A stretch of 64,000 nucleotides of DNA, taken from the NCBI RefSeq assembly GCF_002000245.1, contig NZ_MTCM01000002.1:186001-250000 (forward strand), written 5' to 3'. Positions 1-7,985 of this stretch are shown one piece after another. Both the position numbers and the translations under genes were made by a program. The DNA comes from Sphingobacterium sp. CZ-UAM (GTDB lineage Bacteria > Bacteroidota > Bacteroidia > Sphingobacteriales > Sphingobacteriaceae). Below the pieces are notes generated by a model. The model saw nothing but the letters and a program-made list of their open reading frames with translations. It ran no database searches and was not told the DNA's origin. Within the stretch, counting starts at the first letter, position 1; each line of letters opens with the position of its first letter.

Positions 1-105
1 ATGTAAAAACTCATCCCGATGTAAATCATATATTGGACTTATCAATTGATATTGAATAATAAACTTTAGCAGGATAAGTCCTGCAAGAATAAGATGTCTT
101 TTCAT
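1..105 (-). CDS. PMT/ArnT-type glycosyltransferase, N-terminal fragment (cut by window edge)
   Basis: An open frame runs from an ATG at 105 down to base 1 on the minus strand without a stop and gives 35 residues. It starts MKRHLILAG, continues with a hydrophobic segment and ends in the motif SPIYDLHRDEFLH. This short motif after a first membrane helix is what I know from bacterial family 39 (PMT_2) glycosyltransferases, where the acidic residues after the first helix belong to the active-site loop. Such enzymes are polytopic inner-membrane proteins that move sugars from polyprenyl-phosphate carriers. Only the extreme N-terminus is present, so the family call rests on about 15 residues plus membrane character. 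Confidence 0.6.
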   Translation of the reverse strand, partial: MKRHLILAGLILLKFIIQYQLISPIYDLHRDEFLH

Positions 106-708
106 TTGGGAACGGATTTGTCCATAAGCTCCAGTTCTATTTTCTTTCGATCGTTGATGTCCGATTGTCATCTTTTATTTTGGTCACTTCTGCCCGCGCT
201 TCCGAAAATAATCAGATTCAAGGTTTAAATATACGCTATATTTTGGCTTACGGGTTCTTTAGCCCATTTTGTATACCATTTAATTGGCTTGTCGATAATT
301 TTTTTCAAATATTATGCCATGATATTGACGCTCAGTGCGCTTGATGGATGCAGAAAGGTTATTCATCAAAAAACTGCGTTTCCGATAAGTGAGTCCGAGT
401 ATTTAGCCTATTTTCGGTAACCATTCGAGAACCATTCCTACCTGAATCGCTCTTTAAACATGCCCGAGGGCAATTGTGAGGGTGATCTGGCTAGGATGTG
501 AACGTGGTTTTAATAAGTATAACACGGACTCAGCACGGACTCACTCCGGAAACACCAGGGATTCATCCTGCGGCTGTCACGACTGAAGCATGTTGCAGGT
601 GGGGATAGGAGGCATTACGAAACTGCATAAAAACAGTCTTAGATCATAAGCGATGGTTGACCATGGGACTGTTTGTATGCACATTTATTAAAAAAATGAT
701 CGTATAGT
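106..708. other. Intergenic region, about 600 bases
   Basis: This stretch lies between the minus-strand glycosyltransferase start and the 3' end of the minus-strand DinB-like gene. I found no open frame with protein-like composition. The only structure I could support is a hairpin at 629-674 downstream of the DinB-like gene. No promoter matching the Bacteroidetes pattern could be assigned with confidence to the glycosyltransferase gene. Confidence 0.5.
629..674 (-). terminator. Candidate terminator of the DinB-like gene
   Basis: Read on the minus strand, an 8-base arm (667-674) pairs perfectly with 631-638. The loop holds a smaller perfect stem (ATGGT/ACCAT at 653-664). The 3' arm runs into five T residues. 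The distance of about 35 bases after the DinB-like stop codon is right for a terminator, but the loop is long and the stem is AT-rich. Confidence 0.4.
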
Positions 709-1206
709 CTAAAAATTCTGTGAATCGGCAGAAGGGCCGTAACTTGATGGTAAAGGAATATTATTCAGCCTATAGTAGACACCTAGTTGTGCCCTGTGAT
801 GTGTGATCTGATTTAAAGAGTGACGGATTGCCTCATATTTTGTCCAGCTTGCCAGTTTTTGCCCCGCATTCTTGATCGTCCAACTTGGATTTAAATCATC
901 TTCGACTGCATTTTCCAAGGCTATTTTGCCCGCTTCATAGTCTTGGTCTAATTTCTGGAGCAATTCTTCACGCGTTGATAGGATAGTGGGTGTATAACCT
1001 CCATCAGCAAAGTCGAGTTCAGTTGTTTTTAAAATTGTACTTGGCCATTCAAACACCTCCACTAAATGCGTAGCTAAGGGCATTATTTTCATGCTTTTTT
1101 CATGTGGGGCATAGTCATTTTTGCCTTCTGGAAAAAGTTCAATAAAATTTTTGGTGATCTGGTACTCATTTTCAAGTTCAGATTTTAGTTGTTGAAGTGT
1201 GTTCAT
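709..1206 (-). CDS. DinB-like family protein
   Basis: A 165-residue cytoplasmic protein with the layout of the DinB/YfiT-like four-helix bundle superfamily. It has an early histidine in ATHLVEVFEW (His47) and a late cluster around RHSLNQITHHRAQLGVYYR (His129, His136, His137). In this family one histidine from the second helix and two from the last helix bind a divalent metal, and all three can be matched here. Members include thiol-dependent transferases and many proteins of unknown substrate, so the reaction cannot be assigned. The gene stands alone, with a possible terminator at 629-674. There is no signal peptide. The fold call is good and the function is open. Confidence 0.85.
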   Translation of the reverse strand: MNTLQQLKSELENEYQITKNFIELFPEGKNDYAPHEKSMKIMPLATHLVEVFEWPSTILKTTELDFADGGYTPTILSTREELLQKLDQDYEAGKIALENAVEDDLNPSWTIKNAGQKLASWTKYEAIRHSLNQITHHRAQLGVYYRLNNIPLPSSYGPSADSQNF

Positions 1207-1826
1207 CTTGTTTTGGAATATATTAGTTTAATTTTAGATGTATTCATCTTGTTTTTTTCCATCCTTTTAAACAAAGAATCAGTCATTCTGTTTTTTGTAT
1301 GCTAGGTCAAAGATAGGTTTGGATATTGACAGCTATATGTCAGTATGGATTCGGAGGAAAGAGATTTTTACAAAAAAACCGCTTGAAGCAGGGAACTTCA
1401 AGCGGTCTAACCTAACCAATTATTAACCTAAATTATGAGTTTTATATCATGCGATTTCTGTGCCAAAGATCATTTTTGACAGGTGCCGTAACGTAACAAA
1501 TCTATTGTTTTTGGTTTAAGTGGATAACGGGCAGACTTTGGGTGATATAGTCAGCGTGATATCGCTTTGCTTTTCATTATTAAGACGCAAAAAAATAAGG
1601 CGAGAGCAATGAAAAAGCACTGCTAAATGTGAATAATATTGTTTTTGATGTTGTTTTCAATAAAATTTATGGTTTTATCAACCTGTTGTTGTGTTTTATA
1701 TTGTTTATGGCGAATATTGTTGTAGCGTTTTTTGTCTTTCCATATCGTCATACTGACAAAAAGAAGGGGATGATATGAAGGTAGGAGGATGAATATTGTG
1801 TAATAAACCAAAATAAATATAAAAAA
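1207..1826. other. Intergenic region, about 620 bases
   Basis: Divergent region between the DinB-like gene and the DsbD-like gene. It contains a strong hairpin at 1378-1406, followed on the plus strand by CTAACCTAACC and an AT-rich stretch. A CAAAGATA at 1308-1315 reads TATCTTTG on the minus strand, a possible -7 element for the DinB-like gene, but no matching TTTG was found upstream of it. An open frame on the minus strand at 1623-1811 is low in complexity and not believable as a gene. Confidence 0.45.
1378..1406. other. Strong 11-bp hairpin, orphan leader-like element
   Basis: The arms ACCGCTTGAAG (1378-1388) and CTTCAAGCGGT (1396-1406) are perfectly complementary with a 7-base loop. Seven A residues precede the left arm, so on the minus strand the hairpin ends in a T-run, as an intrinsic terminator does. 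On the plus strand the layout (A-run, hairpin, then CTAACCTAACC) resembles the hairpins between fecR and susC at 11854 and 59607 in this window. No gene on either strand obviously owns it. Confidence 0.6.
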
Positions 1827-2276
1827 ATGAAAAAACTAGTATTGTTAATGACTGCGGTTATTTTTATGATAACTGCCGCCTTTGCTCAGATTCACAAACC
1901 GGTAAAATGGACTGTAGCTAGCAAAAAGCTGAACAACAAAGAGGCAATCGTCTATGTAAAAGCGACCATTCAAAACGGCTGGCATATTTATTCGCAAAAC
2001 GTAAAGGATGGCGGACCTATTCCGACTTCATTCACATTTGCTAATGCGACCGATTATGTATTGGCAGGAAAGACTGCTGAGCCAAAACCGAAAGTAAAAC
2101 ACGAAGAGGTTTTTAAAATGGATGTGGGATATTTTACAAATGAGGTGATCTTCCAACAAAAGGTAACGTTGAAAAAAGGAACAGCAACTGTAAAAGGTAG
2201 CGTGGAATGGCAGGCATGTGATGCATCACAATGTCTTCCGCCGGATGAATATGCTTTTGCAGTAACGATCAAATAA
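1827..2276 (+). CDS. Secreted DsbD N-terminal-like (DsbD alpha) domain protein
   Basis: A 149-residue exported protein. Residues 1-20 form a clear signal peptide ending in AAFA. The mature part is a single immunoglobulin-like domain like the periplasmic alpha domain of DsbD. Its two cysteines sit in QACDASQCLPP (Cys131 and Cys136), the motif through which DsbD passes electrons to client proteins. Full DsbD has a membrane domain and a thioredoxin domain, both absent here. This stand-alone version is common in Bacteroidota and is presumably a periplasmic thiol carrier or a sensor. It is monocistronic and followed by a terminator at 2301-2334. The domain call is firm and the redox partner is unknown. 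Confidence 0.85.
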   Translation: MKKLVLLMTAVIFMITAAFAQIHKPVKWTVASKKLNNKEAIVYVKATIQNGWHIYSQNVKDGGPIPTSFTFANATDYVLAGKTAEPKPKVKHEEVFKMDVGYFTNEVIFQQKVTLKKGTATVKGSVEWQACDASQCLPPDEYAFAVTIK

Positions 2277-2300
2277 CAAAATATATTTTTTTATCCCGTA

Positions 2301-2334
2301 AAAATCCCATTTATAGCGTTATAGATGGGATTTT
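2301..2334 (+). terminator. Intrinsic terminator of the DsbD-like gene
   Basis: Arms of 15 bases (2301-2315 and 2320-2334) pair with a single G-U wobble around a GCGT loop. The right arm ends in a run of six T residues. It begins about 25 bases after the stop codon of the DsbD-like gene. Confidence 0.85.
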
Positions 2335-2436
2335 TTATAATTATTAATTTTTTTCAATATAGCACAAAATAAGTTGCACAATACTGCGTTAATAATGCAA
2401 ATACTTTTCATAAAATAGGTTAATATATGGCTAAGA

Positions 2437-2466
2437 CCCTAGAGTTCCCCGCTCTAGGGCTTTTTT
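2437..2466 (+). terminator. Orphan intrinsic terminator, possible short RNA
   Basis: The arms CCCTAGAG (2437-2444) and CTCTAGGG (2452-2459) flank a 7-base loop and lead into T6 (2461-2466). It lies about 100 bases beyond the previous terminator, with no coding sequence between them. It could end a short untranslated RNA, be a back-up terminator, or act in the leader of the downstream susC. Confidence 0.6.
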
Positions 2467-2700
2467 ATGACCTATTTTTTTTGCCTTCTATTCGAGATTA
2501 ATAATTTCTGCGAGCAAGGTGGTTCGCAGGTTGGGAGTATATCCAATTTTCGAAGAGCACATTGGGAGTTTTTATTGATTAGGTTGGAAAAGAAAACAGT
2601 TTTTATGAAATAGATAGTGCGGCAATATAATGTTTCTTGAAAGTGGTTACGTCACATAAATGTTACTAAAATTAACTTCGTGCATACTATTATTTTTTTT

Positions 2701-2734
2701 AAAACGTTAATTATTTGGTAATGCTTAACGTTTT
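2701..2734. promoter_or_regulatory. Perfect 10-bp inverted repeat upstream of susC
   Basis: The arms AAAACGTTAA (2701-2710) and TTAACGTTTT (2725-2734) are perfect reverse complements separated by 14 bases. The repeat sits about 80 bases before the susC start, where an operator or a leader hairpin would be expected. This SusC has no sigma/FecR pair, so control by a DNA-binding regulator is plausible. Confidence 0.45.
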
Positions 2735-2813
2735 AATGTAAATGTTTTCATTAAAATATTTTTTATTAATCATTATCGATAGTTAATAGGTGATATATAC
2801 TTAAAGTTTTCAT

Positions 2814-5800
2814 ATGAAATCTAGTGCTAACCAATGTAACCTTAAAGGACTGTATTATGTTCTATCCTTATTTTTTTTGTGCAGCAATTTAATTTTTCCC
2901 GCAATAGTGGTCGCCCAGCAAAAGACCGTCACCGGTAGGGTGATTGACGCGACCACCAAGTCGCCTTTACTTGGAGTCACCGTAAAGCTTAGCGACACAA
3001 AAAATGTGACAGTGAGTACGGATCAAAGGGGAGGCTTTGTATTGGACGATGTAACAATAGGGCAATCCATTACTTTTTCATTTGTGGGCTATTCGACTCA
3101 GACGATAAAAATAGATTCACGCTCAAGCTATACGATCGCACTAGTTGCCGTTTCCAATCTGATGGAAGAGACTGTTGTGGTAGGATACGGGCGTCAGAAA
3201 AAACGGAACCTAACAGGATCTATCGTTTCGGTAGGTGCTTCAGAAATTGCCAAAACAACATTGCAGGATCCCATTTCAATTTTGCAGGGAAGGGCTGCGG
3301 GCGTGCAGGTTTCGTCCAATTCTGGAGCACCAGGTGGTGAGATGAGTATTCGTGTCCGGGGGAGTTCCTCATTGAACTCGGGTAATAATCCACTTTTTGT
3401 TGTAGATGGTATTCCGCTCGAATCCAATTCCATTTCTTCTTTAAACGGTACCGAAAATTCTGGGCTAAACCCGATGACGGATATCAATCCAAATGATATC
3501 GCTTCAATTGAGATTCTTAAAGATGCGGCCTCTACTGCGATTTATGGGTCTAGAGCTGCCAATGGAGTTGTGATGATTACAACGAAACGAGGTGCTGAAG
3601 GGAGACCCGAAGTGATATTAAATGCCACTACGGGAGTGAGTTCCCTGACTCGCAAACTTAGTGTTTTGAACGCAAGGCAATACCGGGAAGCAGTTTTGGA
3701 TTCCTATCGAGGGATGGCCAAACCTGAGGAACCGTTTTATACAATTATAGATTCGCTCAACCCCATGAACAGCGGCGATGTGGACTGGCAGGATGAGTTG
3801 ATGCGTTCAGCAAAGCAATATAAGCTGGATCTCTCTGTACGAGGCGGGAACCAAGGGACAAAATATGCTTGGAGTTCATCTTATTTGGATCAGGATGGTG
3901 TGATATTAAACTCCAATTACAAGCGATTTACCTCCCGATTGAATGTCGACTTTACGATTTCGGACCGTATCAGGATAGGTCAGAGTATTTCTTATACAAA
4001 TGCAGTGAACAACCGGACAAATGCGGCGGGCTCAGGGAACCTAAGTATTATCCGGAGTTTATTGATACGGCCGCCTATTATGTCGATGTATCTACCCAAT
4101 GGATCATTGAATGGTTACATGATCGGGCAGCGAAATCCCGTTGGGATGGCATTGTTTTCGACCAATTTGAACAAGAGTAACCGGATCGTTGGAAGCCAGT
4201 ACGTGGAAATAGATTTATATAAGGATCTTAAGTTCCGAAGTAATGTAAATTTGGATTATATTTCAATGAAAGAAGACGAATTTATGCCATCCATATTGGA
4301 TTACCGTGAGGGGTATAATAAAGGGGCTGTACGATCTTCTGGAAACCTTACCTGGGGTAATGAGAGTTATTTTACCTATGCTAAAAATATAGCTAATGCG
4401 CACAATATTGGGGCGGTATTGGGAATGAGTTTTCAAAAATGGCGTTATGACCGGACAGGCCTGGATGGTGAATACTTTCCAAGTGATGATATCCGTACAT
4501 TGAATGGAGCATCTATCATTTCAAATCAAGGTGTTAATATTGCTTCCGAACATGCCATGCTTTCTTATTTCGGTCGGGTAACCTATGATTATTTAGGTAA
4601 ATATTTGTTGGAATTCAACCTTCGTACGGACGGCTCTTCCCGTTTTGGTCGTAACCGACGGTTCGGATTCTTTCCATCAGCGTCGGCGGGTTGGCGTTTT
4701 GTTGAGGAAAAAGGGATCAAGGACTTGGGCTGGCTAAGTGATGGTAAGCTGCGTTTTAGTCTTGGAAGTACCGGAAACGAGGCGATCGGCGACTATACCT
4801 CAAGAGGTGAGTTTACTTTAGGAACGAATTATCTGGATTTTTCGGGAGCGGCACCAACAGTAATGCCCAACCCAAGCCTTACCTGGGAAACAACACGTCA
4901 ATATAACCTTGGTCTGGAGCTTGGCTTTTTTAAAAACAGAATCCTGTTTTCTACCGATGCTTACCTGAAGAAAACGAAAGATCTGCTTTACAACGTACCT
5001 ATTCCCGGAACCACGGGATTTGAATTTATTACACAAAATATAGGGTCAATTGAGAATCGAGGATTAGAGTTTAGCCTACAGACCCGTAATCTGGAGGGGG
5101 CTTTTAGCTGGAACACAAATATAAACGTTAGTTTAAATAGAAATAAGGTTACGTCCTTGCCTAAGAATCTCCTGACTGGCGGTCATATTCAAAATGGGGC
5201 TTTCCACATTCTACAGGAAGGCTTGCCTATCGGTGTATTTTATGGTTGGCGTTTCCTTGGTGTGTATGCACGTGATGAAGACAATACAAGTGGGCTAACA
5301 AATGGAGCAAACGGTCCTGCATTCGTTGGTGGAGATCCCATTTGGAAGGATATCAACAATGATAATATGATCGATCAAAACGATCGCGAGATTATTGGCT
5401 ACGCGGAGCCAAAGTATTTTGGAGGAATCTCCAATGATTTTAGCTATATGAACTTCCATTTGAATGTGTTTTTCCAATATTCTTTTGGTAATCAGATTTA
5501 TAGCGAATTGAATCATCAGCGCAATTCAATTGTTCGTTACAATAATCTGTCCACGGACGCGCTCAATCGCTGGCGGGAACAGGGAGATCAGACGGACTTC
5601 CCGCGGTTGATTCGAGATGATCCCAAACAGTCGGATAGTCGGGTGCAGAGTAGATGGGTTGAAGATGGATCTTATCTGAAATTAAAAAATGTCAATTTAA
5701 GATATTCTTTTGATCCCAGCTGGAGCAAACGTATTGGTCTACGTAAGCTCGATGCTTTTGTTACGGCTACAAATCTGATTACCTGGACAAAGTATACAGG

Positions 5801-5906
5801 TTTTGATCCCGATGTCAATTCCTATTCTGGTCTCCGAGTGGGGTTGGATGAGGGCTCTTACCCACAGAGCCGCACATTTATGCTTGGTTTAATCCTTGGT
5901 CTTTAA
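2814..5906 (+). CDS. SusC/RagA-family TonB-linked outer-membrane protein
   Basis: A 1030-residue TonB-dependent transporter. After a signal peptide (about 1-34, ending VVAQQ) comes a carboxypeptidase-regulatory-like domain (about 37-115). The conserved linker EETVVVGYGRQKKRNLTGS follows, then a plug domain (to about 260, ending VMITTKRG) and a large beta-barrel whose last residues (TFMLGLILGL) form a typical hydrophobic closing strand. There is no STN signalling domain, which fits the absence of a neighbouring FecR. It is expected to import an oligosaccharide or similar ligand together with the SusD-like lipoprotein that starts 6 bases downstream. The substrate cannot be read from the sequence. 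The size is normal for SusC. Confidence 0.95.
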   Translation: MKSSANQCNLKGLYYVLSLFFLCSNLIFPAIVVAQQKTVTGRVIDATTKSPLLGVTVKLSDTKNVTVSTDQRGGFVLDDVTIGQSITFSFVGYSTQTIKIDSRSSYTIALVAVSNLMEETVVVGYGRQKKRNLTGSIVSVGASEIAKTTLQDPISILQGRAAGVQVSSNSGAPGGEMSIRVRGSSSLNSGNNPLFVVDGIPLESNSISSLNGTENSGLNPMTDINPNDIASIEILKDAASTAIYGSRAANGVVMITTKRGAEGRPEVILNATTGVSSLTRKLSVLNARQYREAVLDSYRGMAKPEEPFYTIIDSLNPMNSGDVDWQDELMRSAKQYKLDLSVRGGNQGTKYAWSSSYLDQDGVILNSNYKRFTSRLNVDFTISDRIRIGQSISYTNAVNNRTNAAGSGNLSIIRSLLIRPPIMSMYLPNGSLNGYMIGQRNPVGMALFSTNLNKSNRIVGSQYVEIDLYKDLKFRSNVNLDYISMKEDEFMPSILDYREGYNKGAVRSSGNLTWGNESYFTYAKNIANAHNIGAVLGMSFQKWRYDRTGLDGEYFPSDDIRTLNGASIISNQGVNIASEHAMLSYFGRVTYDYLGKYLLEFNLRTDGSSRFGRNRRFGFFPSASAGWRFVEEKGIKDLGWLSDGKLRFSLGSTGNEAIGDYTSRGEFTLGTNYLDFSGAAPTVMPNPSLTWETTRQYNLGLELGFFKNRILFSTDAYLKKTKDLLYNVPIPGTTGFEFITQNIGSIENRGLEFSLQTRNLEGAFSWNTNINVSLNRNKVTSLPKNLLTGGHIQNGAFHILQEGLPIGVFYGWRFLGVYARDEDNTSGLTNGANGPAFVGGDPIWKDINNDNMIDQNDREIIGYAEPKYFGGISNDFSYMNFHLNVFFQYSFGNQIYSELNHQRNSIVRYNNLSTDALNRWREQGDQTDFPRLIRDDPKQSDSRVQSRWVEDGSYLKLKNVNLRYSFDPSWSKRIGLRKLDAFVTATNLITWTKYTGFDPDVNSYSGLRVGLDEGSYPQSRTFMLGLILGL

Positions 5907-5912
5907 TAAATC

Positions 5913-7289
5913 GTGATGAAAAATTTGTTAAAATATACCTTTTATTCTCTTTTATTTTTATCCGTTTGCGGTTGTTCGAACTCGTTACTGGATAAGGAGC
6001 CTATTAGCAATGTTTCTGGACAGGGCTACTATAAAAAGCCCAGTGATGCTCAGGCTGGCGTTAATGGGATCTATAATGGTCTTCAAGCTCTATTCCGTCA
6101 GAACTTTGCTTACTGGGGCGAGGGGCGGGCTGATAATATTGTGACCCGCCATGCCGGTGATCCTGCTGCGCTGCAACAGAACACATTGACTCCGGTTATC
6201 AATTCGGCGCGCTGGGATAATTTTTATACAGTTATATCCCGTGCCAATTATGCGATCAAATATATTCCACAGGCATTTGGAACCGAAGATAGCGAACAAA
6301 AAAGGCAATTACTTGGGCAGGCTCATGCGTTAAGAGCATTAGCTTATTTTTACTTGGTTCGGATATGGGGGCAAGTACCCTTGGTTACGGAACCATACGA
6401 GGGATTGGATCAAGATCTGTTTGTCAAGAAGAACACTGAGGCGGAGGTATTGACTAAGGTGGAAGCAGATCTAATCTTGGCGACGGAGAATTGTGCTTCA
6501 AGTTATTCAGGTGCCAGAAACCGCGTGATGATTACCAAAGGGGCGGCTTATGCTTTTCTGACACAGCTCTATATGTGGCAAAAAAAGTATGCACAAGCGC
6601 TAGAAATGGCTGAAAAAGTACTTGCGGACCCGCAGTATGCCTTGGTGCCCATTGAGGATTGGAATAACATCTTTGTAAAAGGAAGCAGTACCGAGAGTAT
6701 TTTTGAGGTCGGGTACAATGAAGTGCAACCCAATAATCTTCGTGTATGGTATGCTAATGGATCGGATAGTGATTATGTCCCAAGTGCGGGTTTTATCGCA
6801 TCAATCGAACCTCACGATCTTCGCAAACCTCGTATTTACGATGTGTCCCAAGTTCAGCCCCGTAAGATATGGAAGTTTTTTGGGCAAGGATTTAATGACG
6901 AGAGTCCAGAACCTTCCGCAGGCAATATTGTATTAACGCGATTAGCTGATATCCTTCTGCTAAAGGCTGAGGCACATGCCAATTTAAATCAGCCTGTTGA
7001 AGCATTGGGCCTACTGAACCGTATCCGTACTCGTGCGGGACTTCCAGTTTTGGATCAAAATAAGGCGCAAAGCCAATTCGGAAGTTTAGTTGGCAGTATT
7101 TTGCATGAAAGATCTGTAGAACTTTGTTTTGAGGGACACCGTTGGTTTGATCTCCTGCGAAATGAAATTGCTATTTCGACAATGAAACCGATCAATGGTC
7201 TCTCCGATAAACGAAATTTGCTGTGGCCAATACATGAAGGTGAACTTCTTAAAAACCCAAATTTGCAACAAAATGAATTTTATAGATAA
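5913..7289 (+). CDS. SusD/RagB-family nutrient-binding outer-membrane lipoprotein
   Basis: A 458-residue SusD homologue. The N-terminus (MMKNLLKYTF, then a hydrophobic stretch ending SVCGCSN) carries a lipobox with Cys21 as the lipid anchor. It shows the family landmarks: a helical TPR-like core with GQAHALRALAYFYLVRIWGQVP, the ILLLKAEAHANLNQ helix, the ERSVELCFEGHRWFDLLR motif and the C-terminal WPI...NPNLQQN ending. It forms the surface lid of the SusC channel encoded 6 bases upstream, with which it must be co-transcribed. It is slightly short for the family but intact. The ligand is unknown. Confidence 0.95.
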   Translation: MMKNLLKYTFYSLLFLSVCGCSNSLLDKEPISNVSGQGYYKKPSDAQAGVNGIYNGLQALFRQNFAYWGEGRADNIVTRHAGDPAALQQNTLTPVINSARWDNFYTVISRANYAIKYIPQAFGTEDSEQKRQLLGQAHALRALAYFYLVRIWGQVPLVTEPYEGLDQDLFVKKNTEAEVLTKVEADLILATENCASSYSGARNRVMITKGAAYAFLTQLYMWQKKYAQALEMAEKVLADPQYALVPIEDWNNIFVKGSSTESIFEVGYNEVQPNNLRVWYANGSDSDYVPSAGFIASIEPHDLRKPRIYDVSQVQPRKIWKFFGQGFNDESPEPSAGNIVLTRLADILLLKAEAHANLNQPVEALGLLNRIRTRAGLPVLDQNKAQSQFGSLVGSILHERSVELCFEGHRWFDLLRNEIAISTMKPINGLSDKRNLLWPIHEGELLKNPNLQQNEFYR

Positions 7290-7293
7290 TCTT

Positions 7294-7869
7294 ATGAAGA
7301 AGATAAAATATATTGTTATTTTTTTTCTATGCGGTTTTGGTACACTGTCATTGTTTTCTAGTTGCGAAATACAGGAAAGCTTCGAATATGACTACGCAGA
7401 AGACAATAGTAAACTGAATATGTCAGCATGGACATATATTCAGGGGCAGGATTCATTATCCTTACTGAAACAAGCTATCTTGCAATGTAAGGATGAAGCA
7501 TTGTATGAACGTAAGGAAAAAGCGACCTTTATTCTGCCCACGAATCAAGCTTTTACGGCATATCTAAAAGAAAATAAATACGACAATATTGCCGCTATTC
7601 CGGTACCGATATTAAAGGATATTTTGCGTTACCATATTGTAAAGGCGGTCGTGAATTTTAGCGATCCTGCCTTGGCTCCGAGTAACAAACCAATTGCTTA
7701 TACGACTGAAAAAGGTCAAACGATGTACTTGTCTCATACCAGTACTTATGTGGGGCTGATCAATGAAGGGACCAACAACCAATGGCAAATCCGCACATCT
7801 AATTTAGTTCCGGATAATGGTGTCATCCATATCGTTGATCACATCGTATTTTTATCCGAGAAGACGTAA
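7294..7869 (+). CDS. Fasciclin (FAS1) domain lipoprotein
   Basis: I chose the ATG at 7294, four bases after the susD stop codon, because it gives a clean lipoprotein signal (MKKIKYIVIF... ending LFSSC, lipid cysteine at residue 24). An upstream start at 7195 would overlap susD. The mature part is one FAS1 domain with the family landmarks FILPTNQAF, ILRYHIV and the closing DNGVIHIVDHIVF. FAS1 domains mediate adhesion or ligand binding at cell surfaces, and in Bacteroidota they often accompany SusC/SusD pairs. Its tight spacing puts it in the same operon as the transporter, probably as an accessory surface subunit. The exact role is unknown. Confidence 0.88.
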   Translation: MKKIKYIVIFFLCGFGTLSLFSSCEIQESFEYDYAEDNSKLNMSAWTYIQGQDSLSLLKQAILQCKDEALYERKEKATFILPTNQAFTAYLKENKYDNIAAIPVPILKDILRYHIVKAVVNFSDPALAPSNKPIAYTTEKGQTMYLSHTSTYVGLINEGTNNQWQIRTSNLVPDNGVIHIVDHIVFLSEKT

Positions 7870-7896
7870 TGAGCATATTGATGATCTGTTTTCTCC

Positions 7897-7921
7897 ATAA
7901 TGTTTGTGTGGAAAACATTAT
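7897..7921 (+). terminator. Weak hairpin between fasciclin and oxidoreductase genes
   Basis: The 9-base arms ATAATGTTT (7897-7905) and AAACATTAT (7913-7921) are perfectly complementary. The stem is AT-rich and has no clear T-run after it, so it could be a weak attenuator or an mRNA processing site rather than a full terminator. Confidence 0.3.
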
Positions 7922-7985
7922 CTAGAGTTTATTGTTTTGTCTTATAACAAACTAAACAATAGGCCAGTAAATTATGGGTGATTAT

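Larger units (their letters stand above)
2277..2813. other. Intergenic region upstream of the first susC
   Basis: Contains the terminator of the preceding gene (2301-2334), a second terminator-like hairpin with a T6 tail and no gene of its own (2437-2466), and a perfect inverted repeat (2701-2734) about 80 bases before the susC start. TAACTTCG at 2673-2680 could be a degenerate -7 promoter element, but no convincing -33 element accompanies it. Confidence 0.5.

Noticed and set aside
1623..1811. 62-residue open frame on the minus strand
   Set aside because: Low-complexity, lysine/isoleucine/asparagine-rich translation of AT-rich DNA with no domain, no start context and no neighbours on that strand.
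3869..4180. 103-residue open frame inside the first susC
   Set aside because: Lies in another frame of a clearly coding susC region; a shadow frame with no independent support.
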